Part shown: positions 51,771 through 63,839 of the stretch, piece by piece
Position numbering within the stretch: position 1 is the first letter of the stretch
How the letters are laid out: every line of letters begins with the position of its first letter
Source: Taenia hydatigena
Lineage: Eukaryota; Platyhelminthes; Cestoda; Cyclophyllidea; Taeniidae
NCBI GenBank assembly: GCA_036345935.2
Contig: JADWOT020000002.1
Coordinates: forward strand, 1-64,000
DNA length: 64,000 bases
Direction of reading: 5' to 3'
Position numbers and translations under genes: made by a program
The notes under the pieces: generated by a model
Databases searched by the model: none
What the model was told of the DNA's origin: nothing
The model's input: the letters and a program-made list of their open reading frames with translations, nothing else

Positions 51771-52353
51771 TCATTGAACAAGTGCGAATTGACGCCTTAT
51801 ACCTCCTGTGAGTTCAAGTCGGCCAAGAGTTTTAGGAGATGGGGCAGTCAGATTCTTTGCACCCATCAACTTTAATAGATAACTAATGTAAGACATTTTT
51901 GACCGCATCTTTCCAAACTTTCCGAGGTTGCAGGCACATCGTTTACAACTGTAGATAATGTCAATATCCCGACTTTCTCTTTCTTCCCAGGCACAAGTTA
52001 TTATGATTTCTGGAGTGCTTGTAGTTAGCAGTAGAGGCATGTTATTCGCTAGAGGGGACAATGTCTCTACAAGAGCTTGCAGCACTTTGAGATCCATGGC
52101 TTGCAAGCATTCAAAGGTGCTGGACAGTTTGCTAAACATGGCTTTGAATGTGTAGAGATTCTCCTTCGACAAAATTTTGAGAAATCCAGAAACATGTGCA
52201 TCAACGCAGAGAAGTCTTTTCTTTGATATTGGGTGTGCGTTTAACAAGCACTGGCACCGTTGGCTTAATTGTTAGCGCAACCTTCATATCTACGGCTTTT
52301 ACAAAATTGGACTTCTCAGTAGAAGGCTTTAAAAACGTATTTTTAGACATCAT
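51771..52353 (-). CDS. unrecognised coding region in two overlapping frames
   Basis: From ATG ATG at 52353 a 50-codon frame reads MSKNTFLKPSTEKSNFVKAV, then MKVALTIKPTVPVLVKRTPN, and stops at 52201. A second frame, open from 52247 to 51771, reads CVDAHVSGFLKILSKENLYT, then ECLQAMDLKVLQALVETLSP, then a CxxCxC group (CKRCAC). The residue flow suggests one protein whose frame changes by one base around 52215, or a short intron of about 32 bases (GTGCTT...CAAAG) joining the two in phase. The second half is Leu-rich and probably helical. No family was recognised. It could be a real exon pair or a pseudogene. Confidence 0.4.
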
Positions 52354-52399
52354 GGTAGCTTGCTTATACTTAGGCGCATCAGGTATGGTGGGTTGACTG

Positions 52400-55300
52400 A
52401 TTTATGGAATGATGCAAAATAAAGTGCTGTCGATGTCAGGCGCAGTTGCGATGATCGATTGGAGGAGTAGTGATACCATTTCTATGAGGGTACACTTAAT
52501 GTGCAGCAAGGCGACAGTCACCAACCATTACGAATATGGGCCCATATTGGAGGCAAAACTATCAATCCCTAACACTGGAAACATAGATATTAAAGGTTGT
52601 TTCAATTTTAAGATGTCGAGAAGCATCGATTAAAGAACAAACAGAGCTATGCTGTGTACTGAAGTAGGAGAACTTGACACTGAAGGTTGTGATTGCATTA
52701 GACGATCGTAGCTTGGCATGCCATATATCAACATGAGGTCATACCGTGGTCAGGGATGCGATCAATGCAGGTCGATGCAGTTTGCCGTAATTGCCAACGG
52801 GGTGACATAAGCCATCGTGACAGCCAAAATGGCAGTTGCCATCAACGATGCGACCATAACCCTGGAATGGTTTATTGAAACATTCGCTAGCTTAACACTG
52901 TGCAAAGTCATAAAATCCTCTGCATTTTCCGTCCTTACATCTGCTTTAGTAGCCGCAGTTTGCACCAAAACAAAATAGCATTATTCACTATTATTAACAG
53001 TAGCAGCTTTCTATGCAACAGATAAATGCAGACGCTCTTGATTTCCAAAGCAAATACATAAAATTGAATCGAAAACAGAACTAGTACAGCAGTAAATGGA
53101 GATGGAAGCAAAAAGCAGGAGAGGCAAAGACTCCAAAGCGAATGACCCGATGTGATGTACGAGGAGTAATTTAAGGGCAGGAGGCGTAAAGACGTAACGC
53201 TAAGCAAATGGTGAGTCTAAAGACTTGCTTTACTAATGCTATTACAGTTCCTAAAATTGCTTTATGGCGCAACGATTAGGCGAAGTGATTTATTGAAAAG
53301 ATGACGGTCTTTAGTTCGAATGACTTCGTCCATTGGCGTTTGATAGTTAAGAAGAACGCGTCATTGCTCATTGTACACAAATCTATTGTTGCAACTTTCC
53401 TTAACTCTTTTGTCGGATATATTGCGTCATCTGTGGAATGTTCTCTGCACTGATGGCGATGCAAAGTGCATTCCTTTAGATATCTGACGCAATTGTTTCC
53501 ATAGGTATGCAGTTTTTACCATAGTAGTTATGCTGTGGGTATTCTGTATCATTCAGCCAAACGAAATAATATACTTAAGGAAAATTTGGGTCCTTATAAC
53601 CTTTTTGTAGCGAATCATGCATTTTATCTAAAATAAATTCACTTATGGCTGCTGTGACTCATAATTTGTGCTATATACAATTAATGAAGCTTCAACGAGT
53701 GTTTGATCTGCATTTTGCCATCGAATCACTCTTAGATGAGACTGCACAAGATACCTGTAGCACATTGAGTCAGTCACTTGCAAAACTACACGAGGACACT
53801 AACCTAATAGATGCGCAAGCGTATCTTTACAGCCAAGCACTGACGAATTGCTTAAGATATGAAAGGAGTTCACAACCCCTGCCAAGGACATTGGTGCTTG
53901 GACGACGGTATTGGAATACATGACCCCTAAATGGAATTTGCAGTAGCGGCCTTTAAAAAGGGTCAGTATAAGGACAGAGCCTTGTTTATTATAGTCTGGT
54001 CTTCTAGGTATGATAAATGCTTAACCTTTGCTCCTCAGGCAATTATAAATGTCAGAAGAGCTTCTGGATATATTACACCAGCACTACACGTGCCAAGAAT
54101 CTCGCAAAGAGAAATTGCCTTTTCCTATATAATCATATCACGGACCTGCATTTCTTTCAATTCTTTTATGCGCAAAGGTCTTCCTCCTTTTTCTTTGTCT
54201 ACGCTGTTCTGCGGATATTCCCGCTAAACCCTTAACAACGTACCAGGATATAGGCCCATCCTACAGGATTACTTTCTTTTAGACGAAAATTTAAGCAAAA
54301 AGCTAGCTGAATTGCTAATTCCCGTTCTTGTCTTTCTCATTAAAAGAGATTCAGTCCCAAAAATTTTTCATTACTTTTAAGTTATATTGCTAAAAGGAGG
54401 ACCGGAATGGTGCACAAGCATACGGTCTTTTCACTATGGCAAGCTTTAGGCAAATACCTCACAGTTAGTTGGTCAAATTTGGGTTGTGCTAAAATAGGCT
54501 TACTGATAAGGTTTTAACTCCCTAAGAGAGATCAGCCTTTTGCAGAAAAGCCTAACTTTCATTGACTTATACCCCATGGCCTAGAAACATTTGGTGACCC
54601 CAAACAGAGAAAAGGCAACCTGTATGCACTTCGCAAGTGCTGATTTTCTACCGGAAGGCTAACTTTACCTAGTGTGAAAAAGCAAACCACCACTAGTGTT
54701 TTTTTTTTCCAAATTAAGTAAATCATTTACCATTTACTGACAAATACGTCCTTGATATCGACAACTTGCTAAGTAGAGAGGTGCCAAAGAGCGCTCAGAT
54801 TTCGATATCCAAGTACCAATAGTACGATGCCCCATCGTATAATTCGGAGTATTTAATGCAAAAACTAGTAGAGAAAATGCGGCAAATTATTTTTCGATAG
54901 TCACTCGCTGGTAATGAGTCAGCCATGATAATGGAGTTGTTAAGCGCGATCCTGCAATGGCAGTAGGAGAACAAATGGAATATCTCAAGGAAGTGGGGAT
55001 GATGGAGGATGCTTAGCGACACAAGGATTCCATCGCCACCGGGACTTCGAAGAGGAAATTTGCAGTTATCAGCAAAGAACGAGGCAATCGATTCTGAATA
55101 CTGCTTTAATGAGTCTGGTCAAAAAATGAAAAGTAGCTGAAATCGCAATGCAGTCAGGAATGCACAAACGTGAATCACCGTATGTACTCGAAAATGAGAT
55201 GTCAGGAAGAATTAGTTAAAACAAAAAGTAAGATCATCTAAATTTAATAACTCTAGGTTAAGTTTATATATGTCTAAGCAATCATTTTATAAGCCTTAAC

Positions 55301-56600
55301 TAATTATCAGTGATTTCGGCAAAATTCATACGAGTCAAAAATTGACCTGAAACATATGGCTTCTTATTATAATAAAAATGAAATAGCCTCAACAAAATTG
55401 AAAAAAGAGGAATTTTTGCATGAATATACTTTGTATTCTTGATGTGCTTTTTAAAACTTGAAAGGAAATTTAAATACTATTTAAAGACAGCAATCTGTAA
55501 GCCTCAAGCACGAAATACCCTTAGATAATTGCTAATTTAATTGCTTCATTAGCATTAAAATGCCAAAAAGTTTAAAAATGTTATCTGCCTATTTTAAAAG
55601 CGGAGTAGAAATGGTTTGCCCACCTTTGTCTTAAAGCAAAACAACATTATTTTGCAAGGTCGATCACCTGCCTGCTCCACTAATTCTTCCATGCCAATGG
55701 AGGCAGCGACGGGTCACTCATTTTTCCTAATGCATAGTGCCGCGATTTGAAACCTATTTTCTCTTCTTTCATAAAAGCGTCCAGAAAACTCTGATTTTAG
55801 CGCATCGACTTAGAGAAATACAACTGCTCATTCCACAGACCACATGCCAGGGTTGAGTGCATTCGCGGCGTAGAAAGTCGTTTAAACATTTCTTGAGAAA
55901 TTTAATTCCCATTTTTGGTATAACTATACGGGGATGAAACGTGTAAAATTATCACCGCGCATTAGTCTCCCAAAAATGTTAGTTCAAGCAAGCATAAATT
56001 TAAGTTACGTGGTTGAAATTTTAGAGAGGATGTGGCTATTTTAACACTTTGGTCTGGTTGATAAGTTTTCATTATAGTTCTAATTGCATTTCCAACCCTA
56101 GATAACAGCCAAATATAGCAGCCATTCTAAATGTAAACATTTCATCCTATAGGTGTTGCAGAGTTAAACTCTATTTGGATGTAGGCTTAGATGGCGCAAA
56201 AAACAGTGGCTACGGATAGCTAGTCAGACTGCTTTTCCGCAGTAGGCCTTTGTTGTTTCGTCAAGATGATGTAGTTAGCTTTTATTCCCTATTAGGGACC
56301 TTTAAAATTTGGATTCCAAGAACTTTGTGCCTATCTTTAATGCACAACTGGTGATTATTCATTTTAAATAAGGCTCGAATTTTTGGGCAGTCCATAAGCA
56401 TTGATTAAAACTACTTTGCCAAAAAATTGACTAGGTTCTTATGCTTCATATAATATGCTCGGTTAAAAGATGTCTCGGATCATACATACCAACACGAATG
56501 CATTGAATGCAATCATGTGGCTAAGGTTGACATTGCGAGACAGGAGAAATCACCTGTGTTGTATTGGTTGTATTCATGTGACTACAATCATTCCATGTTT
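52400..56600. other. mostly no gene recognised
   Basis: The plus frame at 53645-53923 (92 codons) looks coding-like: LQRVFDLHFAIESLLDE, then LSQSLAKLHEDTNLID, a helical Leu pattern ending near QPLPRTLVLGRRYW. No splice partner or family could be assigned. The rest holds short frames only. Confidence 0.35.
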
Positions 56601-56975
56601 CACTACGGCAAAGCATAGCGCCTAATTGAAGAAGAGAGGTCAGCAACAAAAGGTAGGAAGGAAGGTAAAAAGGAGGAGAAATGTGAGAAGCGCATAAGAA
56701 ATGCGTGCATAATTGGGAGTGCAAAGTTGAATGGGTGGAAAATCGATGACAATAGAATGGGTGGAGAGGAACGGAGTGATGGCGATGAAGTAGTCCATTG
56801 ATTTAGGCGTCGTCTCAAAAACGCGGATATCAAGGAATCAAGCCAATCACCAAAAAAGCAACTAATTTTACCCTTTCTTTTTAATGCACTGAACTGTTCT
56901 TTATTCTATCCATCATCAGTGTTTTGAATCGTCGTTGGACAAGCACTGTGCTACCACAAGCAGTGGAGATGAGGG

Positions 56976-57054
56976 GGTTTTATGGCCTTGAAAGACTCGA
57001 ACCTGTAATCTTCCGGCTTAAAAACAGACGCCTTACCCATTAGGTCACAAAACC
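56976..57054 (-). repeat. tRNA-Arg-derived SINE head, second copy
   Basis: On the minus strand, TGTGACCTAATGGGTAAGGC, then GTCTGTTTTTAAG, then GAAGATTACAGGTTCGAGTC closely follows the plus-strand element at 17832-17904 (shared CCTAAT.G.TA.GGCGTCTG and GATTAC.GGTTCGAGTC). The anticodon loop has lost a base and the T stem no longer pairs, while the outer GGTTTTG/TAAAACC can still pair after a 7-base insertion. It is clearly not a working tRNA. A purine-rich stretch on the plus strand (56620-56790) lies beyond its 3' side. Confidence 0.7.
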
Positions 57055-57357
57055 AATTGCTGTTCTTCAACTTTACTCCTTTTCGCCTTCCATCATTATC
57101 ATCTGCTGCAGTCAAGCAGCGCACATCCTTCTTATAGTAGCCCATTCTTTGCAAATGCAATGCCGTGATTTCAAAGTTTCCGTAAGTGCAAACCAATTTC
57201 GCCACCAATGACGCCGTGGCAGTGTTTGTGGATGTGCTTGCTGTAGATGTCTTATGAAGCAGGCGTGCCACCTGGCGACGACGGGCATGGAAGGACAGCC
57301 GTTGTTTGCTAAGGGATTCCGACTTTCAGTATTATTAGCCGCACTTCATGTGGCGCT

Positions 57358-57930
57358 TTATTCCCTCGGCGAATATGACAATTGTTCGTTCCAAAACCAC
57401 AAAAACTTGTTGTTGCAGCCGAGAGTATTAGACTTTGCTCTGCTTGTCCGAAAAGCTATATTCGTACTACGAAAGTCTTTCCTTCTCCTACAACGTTGCG
57501 CTGAATTTAACCAATTTAAAATACCATGCTGGCCCTTACTATGGCAATCGTAAGGCTTTATTGAGTAATCACTTGCTTACTTATTCAACCAACCAAACCA
57601 GAAGCAAAGGAGAGAAACATACCACTGCTTTTGAAAGCGTGAATGCTTTGGCTGTTTTTGTTGTCTCTTACCTGGTGCGAAAGCGTACTTTTAATTGTGC
57701 CTTAATCATGCGCAAATCATGCTGTGCCGCCCCCATCTCATCAAATTGGACCAGTTTTTGGATTCGCTTTGGTCGCCAATTGATTGATACGACATCCAAC
57801 AGGGAAAGATCAAAGTCACCGAGGATATTGTAAAATTTTGCAAGATACTTCGTTTCATTCGACTTGTTTTTGTCCGTTGAAAGTGGCTGCAATAAATGAT
57901 AACGAATAAGACGCAAGAGGTCCAAAGGTG
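57358..57930 (-). CDS. unrecognised gene, two phase-matched exons
   Basis: The first exon (about 57930 to 57672, internal, after acceptor CACTAG) reads YNILGDFDLSLLDVVSINWR, then KRIQKLVQFDEMGAAQHDLR, and ends ACC AG|GTAAGA. After 184 bases, acceptor GTTGTAG leads to a second exon (57487 to 57358) in the matching phase (AG|G gives Arg). It reads RRKDFRSTNIAFRTSRAKSN and ends SYSPRE-TAA. The product is basic and partly helical. No domain was recognised; the 5' part of the gene was not found. Phase and splice agreement are the main support. Confidence 0.45.
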
Positions 57931-60900
57931 ACTAGTGAATTTTTCTCACGGAAGTGCGTGGGCTCATTGGATGGACCAGACAGTCATGATCGTGATGCCT
58001 ACAAAGTTTTAAGTTTGATTAGGCTAATAAATATGGTCTACACCTTTTTGGTAAGGCGACATTTTTCAAGCATGCAGGTTACGAGAGCAACCGTTTTTAT
58101 TTGTTGGGGATCAATTGGCCAACCCAACTTTCGGTGCTTTAAATAGAAATATACGTTCCCTACGCAGCATCGCGTGGGGATCAACGTTGAAGTAAAGTCG
58201 GAATTTATGATTATGTGGAGTTTTTTGGGGTCAAATATGAATGAAAAAGTCAGTAAGGTTCCAATTGCCCCTCGTTATATCAAAGAGCTTTGGAAGCATT
58301 TCGGATGGTATTCGCTAATGTTTTAAGAGAAGTAACTAGCAGAGACGTTTGCATAGCACAATCCGCTTACAAATGTGCTGCCATCTGAGAGTGGGGAATT
58401 GAAGTGCGGAAAGGATCCAAAATTACCCTTATTTAGCCGGAGGCGTCAAGGAAGCTGCACACCTCTAAAGCCATTTCAGATGATACGCCAGTATTTTTAC
58501 GTTGAGAGCTATTGCGTGCCCAAGCTTTCAACAATGTATATGCTCACTAATGGAATGCGAATAGGTTGACTCATATGTAATGAAAGCAAACTTTATAAGC
58601 AAAGAGAAATAATGCATAGGAACAGAGCATACAAAGGCCTTTGGTGCCAGCGTATATCAGAGTAAGCCAGCGTGGATTTGATTTGTGCCAAAGATGGGGC
58701 TAAGGCTGCGTAAACACATTGCTATAAAGCCACGTAGTCATCATGATTACCGGATTTATCGTTGTCTGCCCATTACAAATGCGATGAACTAAAATAAGAC
58801 CTCAGAAGCCTTTATGCACAGCAATAACCCACTGCAATAATGGCATCCGTACCAGGGTCCATTTACTGCTATTGGACCGTTTTGAATAAAACGGGAATGT
58901 GTGACTGCACTTGCAATGAAAAGCATACACACGACTGAAATTCAGGAGGGTCTGCATTATTGTCAGCAACTACCATCACCGATGGGTCAGCCTATGATGC
59001 ATTACATAATACAAGTCTGTGCAAACCATCGACTACCACGCTCACCTTAACTATTGTAGCGCAAATTTGTGCCCGTTCAAATGCGTCGCTTAAACCCACT
59101 GCAGGATTTTGCTAATTTAGAGAAGGGTAGGACTGGCAATCTTGCGCCTTATTTGGCGATTGGGTTAATCACAGCAAACTATTTTATAATGACCGACACA
59201 ATTTTGACAATTGAACGCATTACCATTGATGCATAAGTAGGTCCGCTCTGATGGAATACGTTTGGCAAAGCGTAGATAATCAGATATATTAATTGGCTGG
59301 TATGCCGGGACTTACTGCTTGGTTATGGAAAGCCACAGCATAATGCTGAGCATTCTTTCGAATCGAGGGAATTGTTCCTCTCCAAGGTATCAGAGTTTTA
59401 ACCTTTGTGGCTGCTCGCATGAAAACAGCAAGAAAATAGATGAGTCTACTTAGGCGAAACTGCTGTCGCAAAACAATGTTCACCCTCAATTAAGTTGGCG
59501 TCTATTTTTCGTGATAAGCTGCGACTCTGTGAGTTGTCAATTTGCATGGATCTATGAAAATATTCGTGTATACTATATAGATTTTCCAAGCCCGCTTTTA
59601 TCCCTGCTTCCAAAGAGTGATGAGGCATTGGTTCGAACATGCTGAAATAAAGTCGTCCAAAATGCTCGGTGCATTAAGACGTCTTCTTTGGCAAGCCGTT
59701 TCGCACTTTTTTTAAAAAAAGACTGGATTTTTAAGAGCCTATCACTTGAGACACGCTACAGAGAAGCAAGTTTGGTGCAGTAAACTTGACCACACGTCTG
59801 TATGGCTCAAGATTTTGGCTAACCACACGATGACTGCTGTTCTGTGTCGTAATTGCATGTCTGATTAAGAACTGATTCAGAAAGTCCCATGTCCCATTAG
59901 GGTCGAAATGACACCTCTATTTAACCCACACCATTTCTTCCGGTTACGGTCCCCACCATTATCCGCCACCGTTGCATTTCAGTTTATTATCTCGAACGAC
60001 CTTGTGTATGCTTAGCCTAGACTTTATACCTTCCACGTTTCACGTAGACACCAAAACGTGGGCACTCGAGTCAAAATCAAAGTGTCTACTGCAGCCAAAC
60101 ATGAATTGGCGTGACTAAAGCTTACCAAGACTGTCGCATTGCCAGTCGCCTCACCTGATTACTGAAGCCTGCAAAGAGCCGTCTAATTCCCCTTAATTCG
60201 TCACAACTTAAAGACCCCATTGTACTGTTAAAAATGGCCCAGACAAAACACTCGTTGCCGATGCCACTGTTTGATCAAATTAGGATGCATGAGTAAAGCA
60301 TTCTGCAGCAGGTGCCACAAAGACTATGAGACAAGCAGTCCTTGATTAACGTAAGCCACACTTTCATGTAAACTCGCATTTTCAGCTATGTGCATACATG
60401 ATAGATAACGCACTCACATATCTGCTCCGTTTCGCATGGATTGTAAGCCATGCGTAATAAAAACAGCCACATCAAAGAACAACTTTTATTCTCGCTGCCA
60501 AATGCTTGTAAAGGCTATTTTATGTGAAAAAGCAGAATTTTTGGCCATAATGCTGCTTTCAACCTTATTAGTGTTCAAACCTATGGTAGCAAAAAAGATT
60601 TTCTAAAAAATTTTTAACACAGGCCTCGAGACTTTGTTTGGGTGGTTTTTATTTATTGACGTGAGGAAATCTTATTTTAAAACAAGGAGCAGATCCAGAA
60701 GTTGAAAAATATTTCGTTCCATTAAAAGCAGTGCAAATAAACGTGCAAAATTGGATTAACAGTCCTAATAATTTGGTAATGTATATTCATATTTTGTCAG
60801 GTGCCTTTTATGGCTTTAATTCAAAATGATGCCACGCAGTCTCTAAGGTAATGCGAAAAAATGCCAACTTTTGATTAAATACATTGGCGAATTGAATGCT

Positions 60901-61885
60901 ATCACGACTCAGTGCACCGGTGTTTCGTGGTTAACAAATGGTATTGACTAAGGAACAGTTAGTTGCCCATCTAATTCGTCGCGTGAGAAAGCAGAGCAAT
61001 TCAAGATAACCGATGTTATTGCTCGTGGCTCTGATCCTTGCATGATTTATTATGTTCGTAGAGTAAATAGAAGTTAAGCTTTAGGAAATTTGGCTTTTAT
61101 TTTTATTGTATTTGTTATTAAGGAGAACATTGTCGGGGTGTATGATATATTCGCGCAAGGGCAAAATCATTATCCACCTTTCGAAACCCGTTTGAGAGGC
61201 CATCTTTTGTAAGGTGGCTCACTTGTCGAATCGGCTCACTGTGTGTTAGTTTAGGCCGAATTTGGCTCCCCACCTGTGTTGCCTTTTTGCACTTTCAAGA
61301 ATCATTAATTTGTTTACGCATGGTTCTTGTTGTTATGGGTTGACAGACTCTTCGTGGGAATGTAATTGCATTGACGTGGGTTCCACAGACGTCAAATACT
61401 GACCATCCTGTAAGAAACAACTGGAGGGAGCATTCCTCAAGAAAAATGTTCCCACTTTACTAAAGAGCCTGCAAATAGGGAATTGAGAACCTCAGAGATT
61501 TACTGATTGGGACAATAAAGACCTCAGCGTCTGAATGTAAAATTGCGCAGTGTAGTGTGATACAATGAAGAGAAGTGCAAATCAACACAATCTATTTCAT
61601 CTCAACGTAAGGCAAGGCAGTGTGGAATGGCGAAAAAAAGGAAAAAGAATCCACTTCACCACCTATTTAAAACACCATTGACATAACCCATAAGTTGTCG
61701 TCAATAAACAAGCAGCAAATCCACTGCTGGTGCTTTGCTGCCTATTTTATTTTACTTCTAATTAATGTCAACAAACGCATGAGCTTAAAAATAGGCTGTC
61801 ATGCCTTTATATCCTTCTACCATCTGTCGGTACTTCACTATCGTCCACTATCACCACTGAAACAGCAGCACTACCGGTGCTATAT
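57931..61885. other. no gene recognised
   Basis: About 4 kb with short, motif-free frames (for example plus 57928-58146 and minus 59289-59640). Upstream exons of the minus-strand gene at 57358-57930 would lie here but could not be seen. Confidence 0.45.
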
Positions 61886-62830
61886 TTGTGACCACTGATC
61901 TCACGCTCTCTCCCCTCCATCTGTCAACAACCATTCATCCGTTCAGTCGATCCCCAGCCACTCACGCAATCAATCGTCCATTCTCCTGTCCGCTACTACC
62001 TCTCTCCACGACTGCTGTGATTGTCGGCATGCAGATCTGACGCACGAGGGCGATGACTTGAGCGCATTAAGAGCATTCACTGTGACTTAGAGAAAGCAAG
62101 CTGACGGGTTTCCGTTTCCAGCCCACATAACCAAACATCTGTAGCACTGCTAAACACTGTTTTGCAGTTCTACCCATAATCTCTCTTAACTGCCTTTTAC
62201 CGCTTTCCTACCCCGTCTTGTTGCTCTCACCAAAGGAACAAGCAAAGGTGTGGTGTTAAGAGTGGCAGCGCGCTCACACAACACCCGCCACAATCTCTCT
62301 ATGTCCCTCCATCCTTCGGTCCAAAGCTTTCATGGACACCGATAGCTAAGAGGGTACGTTCCCAATATTTATGGTATGGGCCGGGCACATGGCAGTGACG
62401 TTCTTGAGTTCCTCGTACTTAGTGTGCGTGACGGAGGCGCGAATGAGTATTCCCAGGATGGCCTTGAGCATACCGTGTATCTCTCCCCACAAATGAGCTC
62501 ATCTGTTCTAAAACTAATCTGTAATTTAAAAAAGGTCGGCATGCATTTGAAGGTTACATTTGGCAAGAATTTACAAGTCTGACTAAAAAAGAATTAAAAA
62601 CGAGATGACGTTGACAAACGTGGTAGAGTATGTTTGCATTGCCAGACGAAGATGGAGGAGTTATGTTGAGGTCAAGAGAACAAAAAAGAAAGTTAAAGAA
62701 AGGCGGAAGAGGAAATCGAACTGCTTTTATGTGATCGCCCGGCCTCGCATATGATCATTACCTTCGCCACCAAATTTGACGCAGAGAGTGGGGTCAGAGG
62801 ACTACCCCACCAGTCTCGAGCTTCGAGTCG

Positions 62831-63127
62831 GTTACTTCGAGAGGAGCCGTGTACATCAATCCAAAAATCGCCACGTTTGTGACGCCTTGTAAACTTTCTA
62901 GGACAAAGATTTCGGTCTGATGAGATATCAGTCCCTAAAGGGCAAAAGAACAAGTGAGAAGTGAACCAACACCAACTAACCAGACAGAGCTCCGTAGTTT
63001 CCTTAGCTTGGCAAATTACTATGGGTACTTTGTCAAAGGCATTGCTACGATTGTTAACCTCTGCAAAAAGCAATCACACAGCGGGCAAACAAGTGTTCCA
63101 AGTGAAAGAGCTAGCATGTCGCAATAA
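62831..63127 (+). mobile_element. third Ty3/gypsy pol relic
   Basis: At 62831 the frame reads VTSRGAVYINPKIATFVTP, the gypsy reverse-transcriptase thumb segment. At 62984-63127 it reads TELRSFLSLANYYGYFVKGI, then ATIVNLCKK, matching LRSFLGLxxYYRRFVKGxA, with a frame change between the two. The RNase H part is deleted. It corresponds to the relic at 2281-2640 inside the paired repeat and preserves the connection motif better, without the stops seen there. Confidence 0.85.
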
Positions 63128-63839
63128 AGCACAAAGGCAGGTGATGCCCACTCTCAAGAAGCCCCCTAACAGCATCTGCCACCGATCCAGTTAAAATAGG
63201 TTAATCACACATACTTCCACACGTACTTCGCCAAACTCTATCGCTCATCCTGCTTCTCACGTATCACCGATTTCACCATCCAGTTCTTTACCTTTGCCTC
63301 AGTCTTTGTTATCCACTCACATTCGGTTTACTTCTCATCCCTTGCCTCTACCGCCTCCTCAGGCTCTTTCTAACACTTCAACCTCCCACTCTGTCATTCG
63401 AAAGACGTCAAAGGGTCTACGAAGACATAAGTCGTAGAAAATAACTGACTTTATTTACATCCGTCGTCATTCCAGCATTGTCACAACTTGTGCTCGAACG
63501 TATTTTGTAATCAACGCACACTACGGGTAGCATCTTCGAGTGTATTGCCTAATCGAAACTTACATTTCTCTTACCAAGTCCATTCCTACATACCTCGCTT
63601 GAATAAATGGCTGGGGAAACGGGTGGACAAGAGAATTTTTGGACATGTGGAAGAATGAAAGCAAGGAATAAGAAACGCAATGCCACAACACTATATTGAA
63701 ACATCTGACAATGGCATTTTCCCATTCTATTTCCTACTTTCCTTCTGTATCTTCCCGTCTTTGCTTCCCACTTAACTATTTTCGTGACTTTCTGCTCAAA
63801 AATCATGTTACTTTCTATCCCCACGTGCTGCTAATAGAT

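Noticed and set aside
52196..52396. 66-codon plus-strand frame with hydrophobic residues
   Set aside because: It is the antisense of the better-supported minus-strand coding region at 51771-52353.
57254..57833. Overlapping plus-strand frames of 99 and 132 codons
   Set aside because: They overlap the minus-strand exon pair, which has splice and phase support, and have no motifs of their own.
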